Positions 7,078 through 14,669 of a stretch of DNA of 34,407 bases are shown piece by piece; position 1 is the first letter of the stretch, and each line of letters begins with the position of its first letter. The stretch comes from Parabacteroides bouchesdurhonensis (GTDB lineage: Bacteria; Bacteroidota; Bacteroidia; Bacteroidales; Tannerellaceae): the NCBI RefSeq assembly GCF_900186615.1, contig NZ_LT896588.1, positions 3,020,496 through 3,054,902 of the forward strand, in the 5' to 3' direction. Position numbers and translations under genes: made by a program. Under the pieces are notes generated by a model. That model saw nothing but the letters and a program-made list of their open reading frames with translations, had not been told where the DNA came from and ran no database searches.

Positions 7078-8727
7078 ATGAAACAAATATCAACCATCCT
7101 CCTCACGCTGGCGGCCCTGTGGCTGTCCGGGTGCAGTGTGGAGGAGTTAGAGCAGAACAACGGCAATCCGCTGCCCGGAGGCGTCACCCGCCTCTCGGCG
7201 GCTATTGCCATGGGTGCTCAGACGCGGGCGGTGGGCGACAAGCTGACCGACGCTACCGACAACGAGAAGCGTATAGACCGCCTCGCCTTCGTGGTACACA
7301 CCGAGGCCGAGGGCATGCAGGTCTACCCGCCTCTTAAGACGGGCGAAGACGAGAAGGACTTCCCCAATAAAGTGAAGCTGACCAACAATGGCGACGGCTC
7401 ATACTCCGCCCCCACCGCCATAGAGGTAACCGGCACATTCCGCGGCAAGCCCGTTACCCGCCAGATACCCTTCGAGGTGCTACAGGCGGACGGCCTCACC
7501 CGCAAAGCCGTGCTCATCGTGCGCAACCATCGCTACCTGGTGCTAATCAAGCCTGCGCCCGGCCTTACCGACATTGCCTACGAGGTGAAGGTGGACGACT
7601 GGAACGCGGTAGACACCATCAACGTGCAGCCCGACCAAACCCTGCTGCCCGTCTACACAGCCTACGAATGCGCAGCGGCCACGAAGACTTACGGTATCAT
7701 CCCGGACACCAAGCCCATGCCCGACACCATCGTAGTGCCCTCTACTGGTGCAACCATCAAGTTTACCGCCAGTTGCCCGTTTGATACCCGTATTACTCTG
7801 GGCTACGCTTCTGCGGAGGACGGCAACGGCTGGCTTACCGCCACCGCCCCCGTGCTTGTACCCACCACCAAGGCCACTACCGAGCCTACCTACCAGCGGG
7901 AGTACACCGTAACGGTGTCTGCCAATACTCTGGACGCCACCCTTGTAAACCGTGGCTACATCTACGTTGCCAACGGCGGCAACGGCTCTGCGGTGGATAC
8001 CATTACGGTATATCAAGGGGCTGATATTGCCTACGCCGATACCCGCTTTGCAGCGGTAACCTTAGGCTCATTAGATGGCAAGGAGCTTGTTTGGGCGCCG
8101 ATTAATGTAGGGGCAACGGAGATTGCGACGGATATTGACGATCTTGGCACAAGCGAGGTTTATTCTTATTCCGAAGAAGTGATAGCTAAAATTTTCCCGC
8201 AATGCGGTTACTTTTACCAGTGGGGCAGGAATGTGCCGTTTAAGTTCGGGACGAAGCTTAATGGTGGGCCTGTACTGGAGGATAATCTACCTGCATATGC
8301 GGAGGCTTGTCAAAATACAGGAGAGTATGCTAATATTTATATCTATTGTGGAAACGCTTGGTTTAAGGATTATCCTTCATCAACAGGCGGTCTATCTCCA
8401 CTTTTAACCGATAAGAAATGGCCTCGTGAGTATCAGCCTTGCCCTGCCGGATGGCATGTTCCTTCCAAAGATGAATGGATGGTGCTTGCAAAAGTAAATC
8501 CTATTGCATCGAAAGGAGTATATATATATGATGGGAAATTATCTATGCCGAAAGTGGGTTCTTGCTTTGCTACTAAATGGAGCTCTGGAGGACGAGATTT
8601 TGTATATTGGTCATCAACTATATCAGATGATATCTATCCTTATTCTATTTATAACGCTTCTTCTGCATCAAAAACGTGGCCTGTATCATCTGCTTTGCCC
8701 GTCCGCTGCGTAAAAGACTACGAATAA
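7078..8727 (+). CDS. Fimbrillin-like lipoprotein with C-terminal FISUMP domain
   Basis: A 549-residue exported lipoprotein, probably a minor or tip subunit of the pilus encoded at 1934-4924. The lipobox is LWLSGC (Cys19), then a fimbrillin-like N-terminal part with RIDRLAFVVHTEAEG. A middle region of about residues 200-315 (DTIVVPSTGATIKFTAS, ending GSAVDTITVYQG) looks like a BACON-type beta-sandwich. The C-terminus is a FISUMP domain (Fib_succ_major): FYQWGRNVPFKFG, PCPAGWHVPSKDEWMVL, VYWSST and PVRCVKDYE. The N-terminal fimbrillin portion is shorter than usual and may carry an internal deletion (TGTFRGKPVTRQIPF abuts directly on VLQADG). Base composition falls sharply at about 8060-8100, just where the FISUMP part begins, suggesting domain exchange. 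Adhesin function is inference. Confidence 0.85.
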   Translation: MKQISTILLTLAALWLSGCSVEELEQNNGNPLPGGVTRLSAAIAMGAQTRAVGDKLTDATDNEKRIDRLAFVVHTEAEGMQVYPPLKTGEDEKDFPNKVKLTNNGDGSYSAPTAIEVTGTFRGKPVTRQIPFEVLQADGLTRKAVLIVRNHRYLVLIKPAPGLTDIAYEVKVDDWNAVDTINVQPDQTLLPVYTAYECAAATKTYGIIPDTKPMPDTIVVPSTGATIKFTASCPFDTRITLGYASAEDGNGWLTATAPVLVPTTKATTEPTYQREYTVTVSANTLDATLVNRGYIYVANGGNGSAVDTITVYQGADIAYADTRFAAVTLGSLDGKELVWAPINVGATEIATDIDDLGTSEVYSYSEEVIAKIFPQCGYFYQWGRNVPFKFGTKLNGGPVLEDNLPAYAEACQNTGEYANIYIYCGNAWFKDYPSSTGGLSPLLTDKKWPREYQPCPAGWHVPSKDEWMVLAKVNPIASKGVYIYDGKLSMPKVGSCFATKWSSGGRDFVYWSSTISDDIYPYSIYNASSASKTWPVSSALPVRCVKDYE

Positions 8728-8755
8728 ACAAATAACAACATTAAAACATACAATC

Positions 8756-8866
8756 ATGGCTGAATCAGCAACAAACAAACTATACGCCGCCCTTTACGAC
8801 AACGTGCTCACCGAGCAGGAGGGTGACTACACCGCGAAACCCAAGTCTACAGGCACGGTGTATTAG
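8756..8866 (+). pseudogene. 5' fragment of an HU-like DNA-binding protein
   Basis: The 36-codon frame encodes SATNKLYAALYDNVLTEQEG and then DYTAKPKSTGTVY, the typical N-terminus of a long Bacteroidales HU-like protein that ends in an Ig-like domain. It stops at TAG 8864-8866 where relatives continue for about 200 residues. The sequence after the stop does not resume the family in any frame. It begins 28 bp after the fimbrillin stop and follows AACATTAAAACATA, so it was probably co-transcribed. Large 3' deletion is the likely cause. Confidence 0.72.
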
Positions 8867-8890
8867 CGTACCGGTAGATTGCCGGCGAAC

Positions 8891-8932
8891 CAGGCTTTGG
8901 CCTCACGGCACAGCAGGCTTTGGCCTCACGGC
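8891..8932. repeat. Two 19-bp direct repeats (23-bp period)
   Basis: CAGGCTTTGGCCTCACGGC occurs at 8891-8909 and again at 8914-8932, separated by ACAG. It lies in the scar after the truncated HU-like gene and may be a duplication produced during deletion. Confidence 0.85.
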
Positions 8933-9008
8933 GAATCTAAAAAGCGTTCTTTGACATGGTGGAATATGATTTTTAACAGGGAAGCTGCTTTTTGGTACGG
9001 ATATAATA

Positions 9009-9287
9009 ATGAATAAACAAGAGATGGTACAGGCCCTATCGGAGCGCACGCGCTTGAAGCAGCAAGACTGCCTGCGCATGCTCAACACCTTCATGGAGCT
9101 GCTGGGCGAGGAGTTGGGCCGGGGAGGCCGGGTAGGGTTTCAGGGCTTCGGCACGTTCTGCGAGTGGAAGCAGTCCGGGCGTCCGGGCCGCAACCCGCGT
9201 ACAAAAGAAGAAGTAATGATCCGTCCCCGCACCAGCGTAAAGTTCAAGCCCGGCCTCGACCTGCTTGCCCGCCTTAATGGGAAGTAG
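9009..9287 (+). CDS. HU family DNA-binding protein
   Basis: A 92-residue histone-like nucleoid protein. The HU/IHF fold is clear: N-terminal helices (QEMVQALSERTRLKQQDCLR), the GFQGFGTFCEW strand, then the arm with SGRPGRNPRTKEEVMI and RPRTSVKFKPG. Bacteroidetes genomes carry many such paralogues. Here it closes the fimbrial island and shares its high GC content, so it is probably island cargo rather than the chromosomal HU. The ATG at 9009 gives a start (MNKQEMVQ) usual for the family. The transcript would end at the hairpin 25 bp downstream. It may bend DNA for island recombination or regulate the fimbrial genes; both are inference. Confidence 0.9.
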   Translation: MNKQEMVQALSERTRLKQQDCLRMLNTFMELLGEELGRGGRVGFQGFGTFCEWKQSGRPGRNPRTKEEVMIRPRTSVKFKPGLDLLARLNGK

Positions 9288-9312
9288 GTGGAGGGGGGGG
9301 ACTTATAAAAAA

Positions 9313-9349
9313 AAGAAGCTGACTAACTTTTATTGTTAGACAGCTTCTT
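9313..9349. terminator. Bidirectional terminator between HU and the 9389 gene
   Basis: AAGAAGCTGACTAAC pairs with GTTAGACAGCTTCTT with one mismatch around a 7-nt loop. An A-run at 9307-9314 gives a U-run for minus-strand transcripts; the plus side has only a weak U-run. It serves convergent genes and marks the right edge of the island. Confidence 0.8.
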
Positions 9350-9388
9350 ATAAAATTAATCACGTACCCTTTTTAGGAGATCATCAGA

Positions 9389-9613
9389 CTAGCCTTTCAT
9401 ATAATTAATCAGACCCTGTCTTGTTTGCGAGTCTAATCCGTTATAAATAGCCTCTCCCAAACTAGAGAATAGAGCAGGTACAGCATCATTGAATTCTTTC
9501 CACTTGTCGTCAATGTAAGAACCATCCAAACCAATCTTTATGCTATGCATGTATTGGCTAAATTTGTCTTTGTCTACTTGGTTTAATACCAAAATGTCAT
9601 CTTGCTTTCCCAT
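9389..9613 (-). CDS. Small soluble protein of unknown function
   Basis: I do not recognise this 74-residue protein. It has no signal peptide or membrane segment. Its composition is that of a folded acidic helical protein: KQDDILVLNQVDKDKFSQYM, DDKWKEFNDAVPALFSSL, then EAIYNGLDSQTRQGLINYM. It runs convergently to the HU gene and has a good terminator 40 bp after its stop. A TATCTTTA box (one base from the -7 consensus) precedes it on the minus strand near 9657-9664. An own promoter and terminator suggest a real gene. Lower GC than the island places it in the core side. Confidence 0.65.
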   Translation of the reverse strand: MGKQDDILVLNQVDKDKFSQYMHSIKIGLDGSYIDDKWKEFNDAVPALFSSLGEAIYNGLDSQTRQGLINYMKG

Positions 9614-9787
9614 AATAAAATTTTTTTAATTAATAATATATTGATTTATCACGATGTAAAGATAAATCGGCCATACTTGAAAGAAAACTTTATTTTCTGA
9701 GATGATGCAATATGTCTCTGGATTGGGTAAATGAGCCTATGAATCAGATATTATACAAAAACAGAATCTGTTTTAGGTTCTCCTCAA

Positions 9788-10789
9788 TTATCTTTTCTTC
9801 ATAGATTGTTTATAGTCGGCGATGAACCCTTCGCACAGCCAGTTTGCCAGTGCTTGCCGGTTATCACTGAGTACCAAACGCTTTTGATCGTCGCTATTCT
9901 GTATGTTTCCTAACTCAACGAAGGCTGATACCGGAACGGTATGATTCAGGACGTAGAGGCTTCGTTTTTCTACAGTTCCGGTAAAACCTCGTCCGGGCTG
10001 ATGTTTTTTGTATTTATGGTTAAATGTGGAACGGAGGGTTTTGGCCAGCCGCTTGCTTTCTTCGCTTTTCAGTGAATGATAGAAGAACACATCGGTTTGT
10101 TTTCCTTTGTGCCGGCTGTCTACGTGGATAAAGAGTGCCCGGCGGTATTTCTCCTTGTCTTTTTTATTCAATGCGTTTATCTTGGCACAGCGTTGTTCCA
10201 GTCTTCTGAACTGGCTGAAAGGGATGGGGCTTCCCATGCAGGTTTCCCTTTTGCTGTTGTTCAGGTATTTCTGATTACGTATTCCGTCTTTTGCATCTTG
10301 TATGATGATATGTACTTTTGCTCCTCGCATCATCAGGTTTCTGGCCAGACGGAGCATGATGTCGTAGGCGTATTCGTCTTCGTGTAATTCAATATTTCCA
10401 ACTTTGCCGATAGCTCCCGGATCAGGGCCTCCATGACCACTAACCAGATAGAAACATGCGTCTTTTAGTTCGGATGATATCTGGTTGTATTTTGCATATT
10501 CTTTACCAAACAGAGGCTCGTAATTCTTTTGTTTGGTAGCGGCCGTTTGGCTCTGCAAAGGCGGAAGCGTATATTTTACTCCTAAACGGAGCGTGTTGTT
10601 TTTGCCCAGCTTGTCTTTATTCAGTTTTATAAATTGCTCGTGATACTCTTTGCCTGTCCGGTTGTGGCGTTTCAGAAACGTACTGATGCCTTCGCCTGAT
10701 TTCGGCGAGGCTTTTTCTTGAGCTGTTAATGTATAGCTCGATATGAATAAAAGGATTATGAATGTAAATATTGAGTTCTTAAAAACCAT
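9788..10789 (-). CDS. N-acetylmuramoyl-L-alanine amidase (Amidase_3)
   Basis: A 333-residue periplasmic zinc amidase that cuts the bond between MurNAc and the L-Ala of the peptide stem, likely for daughter-cell separation or wall turnover. The N-terminus has a signal peptide (FTFIILLFISSYTLTAQ). A linker region with TLRLGVKYTLPPLQ resembles a LysM-like stretch. The Amidase_3 domain then shows the zinc ligands: His in LVSGHGGPDPGAIG, Glu in ELHEDEYAYDI and His in FIHVDSRH. The catalytic Glu is in SAFVELGNIQN. All key residues are present, so it should be active. It stands alone, with a TATCTTTA -7-like box on the minus strand at 10820-10813. Confidence 0.92.
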   Translation of the reverse strand: MVFKNSIFTFIILLFISSYTLTAQEKASPKSGEGISTFLKRHNRTGKEYHEQFIKLNKDKLGKNNTLRLGVKYTLPPLQSQTAATKQKNYEPLFGKEYAKYNQISSELKDACFYLVSGHGGPDPGAIGKVGNIELHEDEYAYDIMLRLARNLMMRGAKVHIIIQDAKDGIRNQKYLNNSKRETCMGSPIPFSQFRRLEQRCAKINALNKKDKEKYRRALFIHVDSRHKGKQTDVFFYHSLKSEESKRLAKTLRSTFNHKYKKHQPGRGFTGTVEKRSLYVLNHTVPVSAFVELGNIQNSDDQKRLVLSDNRQALANWLCEGFIADYKQSMKKR

Positions 10790-10946
10790 ACTCTGTTTGT
10801 AAAAGTGTGGTGTAAAGATAAATAATTCTGCGTTAACGGGAGTAAAAACAGCCTGTTAAAAGGTAAAAGGCGGGAACTATATTGGCCTGTTTCCTGTTTC
10901 ATATGAACAAGAATTTAAATATATAACCATTTAAAATGAAATAGTT

Positions 10947-11177
10947 ATGAAAGATGTACTTTTAGGAATAGGTTTAGGCGTAGTTATTGGATATGCTCTT
11001 CGCCGCATGCAAGACCATGGTGATTTTAAGTGTTTGCATGATGATATTGACCGTTTTGCCGACAAAACAAAAAAGACCATCCGGCACGTCGTGGATGCCG
11101 GAGTGAATCAGGCGGAATATATTAAAGACCGCGTGGAACATGTTGCCGGGGCTGCGAAAAGCGGAGCAACCAATTAA
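10947..11177 (+). CDS. Small YtxH-like membrane-anchored protein
   Basis: A 76-residue protein with an N-terminal glycine-rich hydrophobic segment (VLLGIGLGVVIGYALRR) and a charged helical remainder (DDIDRFADKTKKTIRHVVDA, ending HVAGAAKSGATN). This resembles YtxH/gas-vesicle-like small stress proteins, though the match is by general character only. It is monocistronic, divergent from the amidase, and followed by a clear terminator at 11207-11239. Function unknown. Confidence 0.7.
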   Translation: MKDVLLGIGLGVVIGYALRRMQDHGDFKCLHDDIDRFADKTKKTIRHVVDAGVNQAEYIKDRVEHVAGAAKSGATN

Positions 11178-11206
11178 AAGAGATAACTACTGTTTTTTAT
11201 AATGGG

Positions 11207-11243
11207 GCAACCTGTGGAGAGTATCTTTCCGCAGGTTGCTTTT
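11207..11243 (+). terminator. Rho-independent terminator of the YtxH-like gene
   Basis: GCAACCTG (11207-11214) pairs with CAGGTTGC (11232-11239); an inner GGA/TCC extends the stem, and TTTTCTTGTTTTT follows. Confidence 0.85.
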
Positions 11244-11250
11244 CTTGTTT

Positions 11251-11814
11251 TTATCGGGTAAGTCTTTTGTATATTTCTTTTGTTATATAGATGTCGTAAG
11301 AGGCATCGTGGAGCTTGGACGTATCTAAGTCTATCCCTAAGGTCCGTGCTACTGTTTCCTGTTTGAAATCAATCATATCCGGACGCTTCTCCGCCAGGTG
11401 TTGAGTGGCCAGTACCATTACATCTATAGAATTAACCCAGAACCAGGAGTAAAAAAACTTATCGTTGTTTTGAACAAAGAAAGCTTTGAGGAAATGGTTG
11501 TCGAAGGCGGCGTTATTATAGCCAATGAGGAAGAACTTGTCTTTTTTATCGAACTTGTCTACATACCTGGAAAGCATACTTACGAATTTGCTGTATACTT
11601 CTTCCATTCGAGGATAGGCCAGTATTTGTTCTTTTGTAACATTACATACTTGTAATGCTTCTTCTTCGATTTCACATAAGGGATTCGGACGTACGTTAAA
11701 ATTGAATGATTCTTGTGTTATTCCGTCAATAACAACTTCACCGCTGATTTGATGGATGCCGTTACGCCAGTGTTTGATACCTGTCGTTTCCAGATCGAAG
11801 AATAGTTGTTTCAT
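11251..11814 (-). CDS. DnaQ-like 3'-5' exonuclease (DEDDh)
   Basis: A 187-residue stand-alone exonuclease of the DnaQ/RNase T fold. Exo I is FFDLETTG (Asp and Glu), Exo II is IGYNNAAFDNHFL, and Exo III is HDASYDIYITKEIY with the His and Asp of the DEDDh class. All metal-binding and catalytic residues are present. The substrate cannot be told from sequence; relatives trim DNA or RNA in proofreading and repair. The start ATG is at 11814. No neighbouring gene is close enough on this strand for a clear operon: the DUF5103 gene upstream is 73 bp away. Confidence 0.85.
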   Translation of the reverse strand: MKQLFFDLETTGIKHWRNGIHQISGEVVIDGITQESFNFNVRPNPLCEIEEEALQVCNVTKEQILAYPRMEEVYSKFVSMLSRYVDKFDKKDKFFLIGYNNAAFDNHFLKAFFVQNNDKFFYSWFWVNSIDVMVLATQHLAEKRPDMIDFKQETVARTLGIDLDTSKLHDASYDIYITKEIYKRLTR

Positions 11815-11887
11815 AGTATTTGTATATATAATATATAATGTATAGGAAAATGGGAGAGTTTAGAAACTCTCCCGCAAAGATATTCAT

Positions 11888-13162
11888 TTAATTAAATATC
11901 TGCATAGCATTCTTTACGGAAGTGAAACCAATTAGCCGGTCGTAACGTGCTCCCATAGGTTTATAATATACATATATGGTATATTCGTTTTCTGTTTGAT
12001 AAAAGTTACCTTCAACCGGCCCTGTTTCTCCTGCAGTCTGTCCGTTTGGAACAAAGAGGTATTGGTAGTTATAACTGCCTTGCTTTAATAAGACCGCTTT
12101 TTCGTAGCAATTGGTTTCGGGATTGTAACTCATTTTACTCTTTTCGTCTAATACATTATTATATAATTCTCCGTTAAGGTAGAGATTCCCATTTGGGAGA
12201 AGGTCGCAAGCCTGCGTGAAATGGACGATATAATAATCGGCTTCCGTATCAGGATCATTGCAGTTGCTGCAACGGATAAAGAAACGTCCATCCTGATCCT
12301 GGTCGTATTGGTAACTTTCGCTGTTACGCTTATAATCCGTCATTAACTCTACATTATAATAAGGATTATGGAAGGAGATACTTTCTATGTGCATTCCGTT
12401 ATACTTGTTGCTTAGAAATTCCATACGGCGGTATTCGTTTCCTGCCTCAAATATCAGGTTGCGATTATTTGCATAGGTAATCTGATTCTCCAGGATAGAC
12501 ATTGGTTGCAGGCCGGTTACGGCATTGTCTCGACGATTGTCCTGATAAACCCATAGTTTCAGGTCTGTTTGAGGATAAGGAATAGGGAAGTTCTTATTGT
12601 TAATAGTAAAACTTACCTGCTGATGACTTTGATTGGTATCAATGTCCGTATTGCCGCTTACAGACGCGGAAAGTCCGACCATCGGTTCTACTAAAGAAAA
12701 ACAAGCCGTGAAAACGATTTCACCCGGATTGTCTTCTTTGTAAACAGTCATGGCATAGTTTCCGGATACTTTAGGCTGTACATCTTCATTGGGTATGAGT
12801 AATCTGTAGTTTGTGTACTGTACGGTTGTCCCCATGGAATTGGCAAAATCATCAATAGTCATACCCTGGAAACCGTTCATATATTCAATAGGAGAGAGTA
12901 TGGATTTCGTCCAGTCCGCATTACAGTGGATAAGGGAGTAGGCATAACGAACCCCTCCCTCGTTTAGCGCATCGAAATTGATTTCGATACGGTCGTCTCC
13001 ATTGAGAACAATGCACGGATTGGAAAACATTTCTCCGGCAACCTTTACCTGGAGCGTTTTTATTTGTTTGCTACTGACGTTTGTATAATACGTCGTTTGT
13101 TGTGCATTCACCGGTACTGCAATGAAACAGAACAACAATATGAGAGTATTAAAAGCTTTCAT
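11888..13162 (-). CDS. DUF5103 protein (type IX secretion plug-like)
   Basis: A 424-residue exported protein. The signal peptide is LILLFCFIAVPVNAQ. The family pattern is clear: IKTLQVKVAGEMFSNPCIVL, IEINFDALNEGGVRYAYSLI, HCNADWTKSILSPIEYMNGF, and later KLWVYQDNRRDNAVTG and IHFTQ-like blocks. DUF5103 is annotated as the type IX secretion system plug domain after the Plug protein that closes the Sov translocon in T9SS bacteria. No sov, porV or other T9SS gene lies in this window, so whether it serves T9SS here is open. It is divergent from nqrA with 132 bp between them. Confidence 0.82.
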   Translation of the reverse strand: MKAFNTLILLFCFIAVPVNAQQTTYYTNVSSKQIKTLQVKVAGEMFSNPCIVLNGDDRIEINFDALNEGGVRYAYSLIHCNADWTKSILSPIEYMNGFQGMTIDDFANSMGTTVQYTNYRLLIPNEDVQPKVSGNYAMTVYKEDNPGEIVFTACFSLVEPMVGLSASVSGNTDIDTNQSHQQVSFTINNKNFPIPYPQTDLKLWVYQDNRRDNAVTGLQPMSILENQITYANNRNLIFEAGNEYRRMEFLSNKYNGMHIESISFHNPYYNVELMTDYKRNSESYQYDQDQDGRFFIRCSNCNDPDTEADYYIVHFTQACDLLPNGNLYLNGELYNNVLDEKSKMSYNPETNCYEKAVLLKQGSYNYQYLFVPNGQTAGETGPVEGNFYQTENEYTIYVYYKPMGARYDRLIGFTSVKNAMQIFN

Positions 13163-13228
13163 TTTCTTTATTATTTCTATGACGATGCAAAATTATGGAA
13201 TTATTTCTCTATTTATTTTCTTTCACCT

Positions 13229-13259
13229 GCTTTAAAGCATAAAAAAATGTTTACTTTTG
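13229..13259 (+). promoter_or_regulatory. nqr operon promoter region
   Basis: TACTTTTG (13252-13259) fits the -7 consensus TAnnTTTG, 35 bp before the nqrA ATG. No clear TTTG is found 19-21 nt upstream. Instead a perfect 10-bp palindrome, GCTTTAAAGC (13229-13238), sits near the -33 position and could be a regulator site. Confidence 0.5.
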
Positions 13260-13294
13260 CAGGAAAATTACATATAAACAATTTTAGTTGTATC

Positions 13295-14644
13295 ATGGCA
13301 AATGTGATTAAGATTAAAAAGGGTTTAGACATTAATCTGAAGGGCAAAGCTTCGGATGTACTGTTAAGCGGAGGAAATAGTGCCACGTATGCTATTGTCC
13401 CCGATTATTATAACGGTATTGTCCCTAAAGTTGTTGTCAAAGTAGGTGATAAAGTCAAAGCCGGTTCTGCATTGATGATTGACAAGAACCGTCCCGAAAT
13501 CAAGTTTGGTTCGCCGGTAAGTGGTGAAGTAACTGCCGTAAACAGAGGAGAGAAGCGTAAAGTGCTTAGCATAGTTGTGAAGCCGGATGCGCAGATCGAA
13601 TATGAAGATTTCGGCAAAAAAGATGTAGCTTCATTAAATGGTGAAGAAGTAAAGGATGCTATTTTGAACGCCGGTTTGTGGCCTTGTATCAAGCAACGCC
13701 CGTACGACATTGTATCCACTCCTTCTGAAACTCCGCGTGACATCTTTGTTTCTGCTTTTTATTCTGCTCCTTTGGCTCCGAATTTTGACTTTATTGTAAA
13801 AGGCCAGGAAGCCGATTTTCAGACAGGTTTGAATGCTCTTGCCAAACTTACTACCGGTAAGGTTTATGTAGGGATAAAAAAAGGATCGTCTATAAAAGTA
13901 AATGGTGTTGAGACGTTTGAAATGGAAGGTCCGCATCCTGCAGGGAATGTAGGCGTACAAATTAATCACATAAAACCCGTAAATAAAGGTGAAGTTGTCT
14001 GGACGGTAAATCCGGCGGATGTAATTATGATCGGACGCTTATTTAATAAAGGTGTTGCCGATTTTAGCCGTATGGTTGTTATTACCGGTTCGGAAACAAC
14101 AGAAAGAGGCTATATTAAGACGATAGCGGGCTGTACGATTGAAAGCCTTGTTGCCGGAAAGATATTAAATAGCAATGAGCATATTCGTATTATTAGCGGT
14201 AATGTATTATCGGGAACAAAGGTCTTGATGGATGGCTATCTGGGAGCCTATGACAATCAGATTACAGTTATTCCGGAAGGTGATGAAACTCATGAGTTTT
14301 TGGGTTGGGGCGTTCCCGGATTTAATAAATACAGTACCAGCCATTCTTACCTGACCTGGTTGTCCGGTAAAAATAAGGAATATGTTATTGATGCCCGTAT
14401 CAAAGGAGGTGAACGTGCCATGATCATGTCTAATGAATATGATAAGGTATTCCCTATGGATATTTTCCCCGAATATCTGTTGAAGGCAATTATCGCTTTT
14501 GATATTGATAAGATGGAAAATCTGGGTATTTATGAAGTAGCTCCGGAAGATTTCGCTTTGTGTGAATTCGTAGATACTTCCAAGATCGAATTACAGAAGA
14601 TTGTACGTAATGGTCTTGATCTGTTGTATAAGGAAATGAATTAA
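13295..14644 (+). CDS. nqrA: Na+-translocating NADH:quinone reductase subunit A
   Basis: First gene of the six-subunit Na+-NQR, which couples NADH oxidation and quinone reduction to sodium export. NqrA is the peripheral cytoplasmic subunit implicated in quinone binding. I chose ATG 13295 (MANVIKIKKGLDINLKGKA), which gives 449 residues, the normal family length. The longer open frame from 13064 would add 77 residues from untranslated sequence crossing the promoter. The N-terminal biotinyl-like KVKAGSALMIDKN and GSPVSGEVTAVNRGEKRKV, and the later HPAGNVGVQINHI, are characteristic. nqrB follows 25 bp downstream. Intact; ordinary core-genome base composition. Confidence 0.96.
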   Translation: MANVIKIKKGLDINLKGKASDVLLSGGNSATYAIVPDYYNGIVPKVVVKVGDKVKAGSALMIDKNRPEIKFGSPVSGEVTAVNRGEKRKVLSIVVKPDAQIEYEDFGKKDVASLNGEEVKDAILNAGLWPCIKQRPYDIVSTPSETPRDIFVSAFYSAPLAPNFDFIVKGQEADFQTGLNALAKLTTGKVYVGIKKGSSIKVNGVETFEMEGPHPAGNVGVQINHIKPVNKGEVVWTVNPADVIMIGRLFNKGVADFSRMVVITGSETTERGYIKTIAGCTIESLVAGKILNSNEHIRIISGNVLSGTKVLMDGYLGAYDNQITVIPEGDETHEFLGWGVPGFNKYSTSHSYLTWLSGKNKEYVIDARIKGGERAMIMSNEYDKVFPMDIFPEYLLKAIIAFDIDKMENLGIYEVAPEDFALCEFVDTSKIELQKIVRNGLDLLYKEMN

Positions 14645-14669
14645 TAATAACATTAAAACATAAAATACA

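Noticed and set aside
13064-13294. Upstream extension of nqrA
   Set aside because: It would cross the nqr promoter and the start of the divergent DUF5103 gene; NqrA proteins begin at the MANVIKIKKG position.
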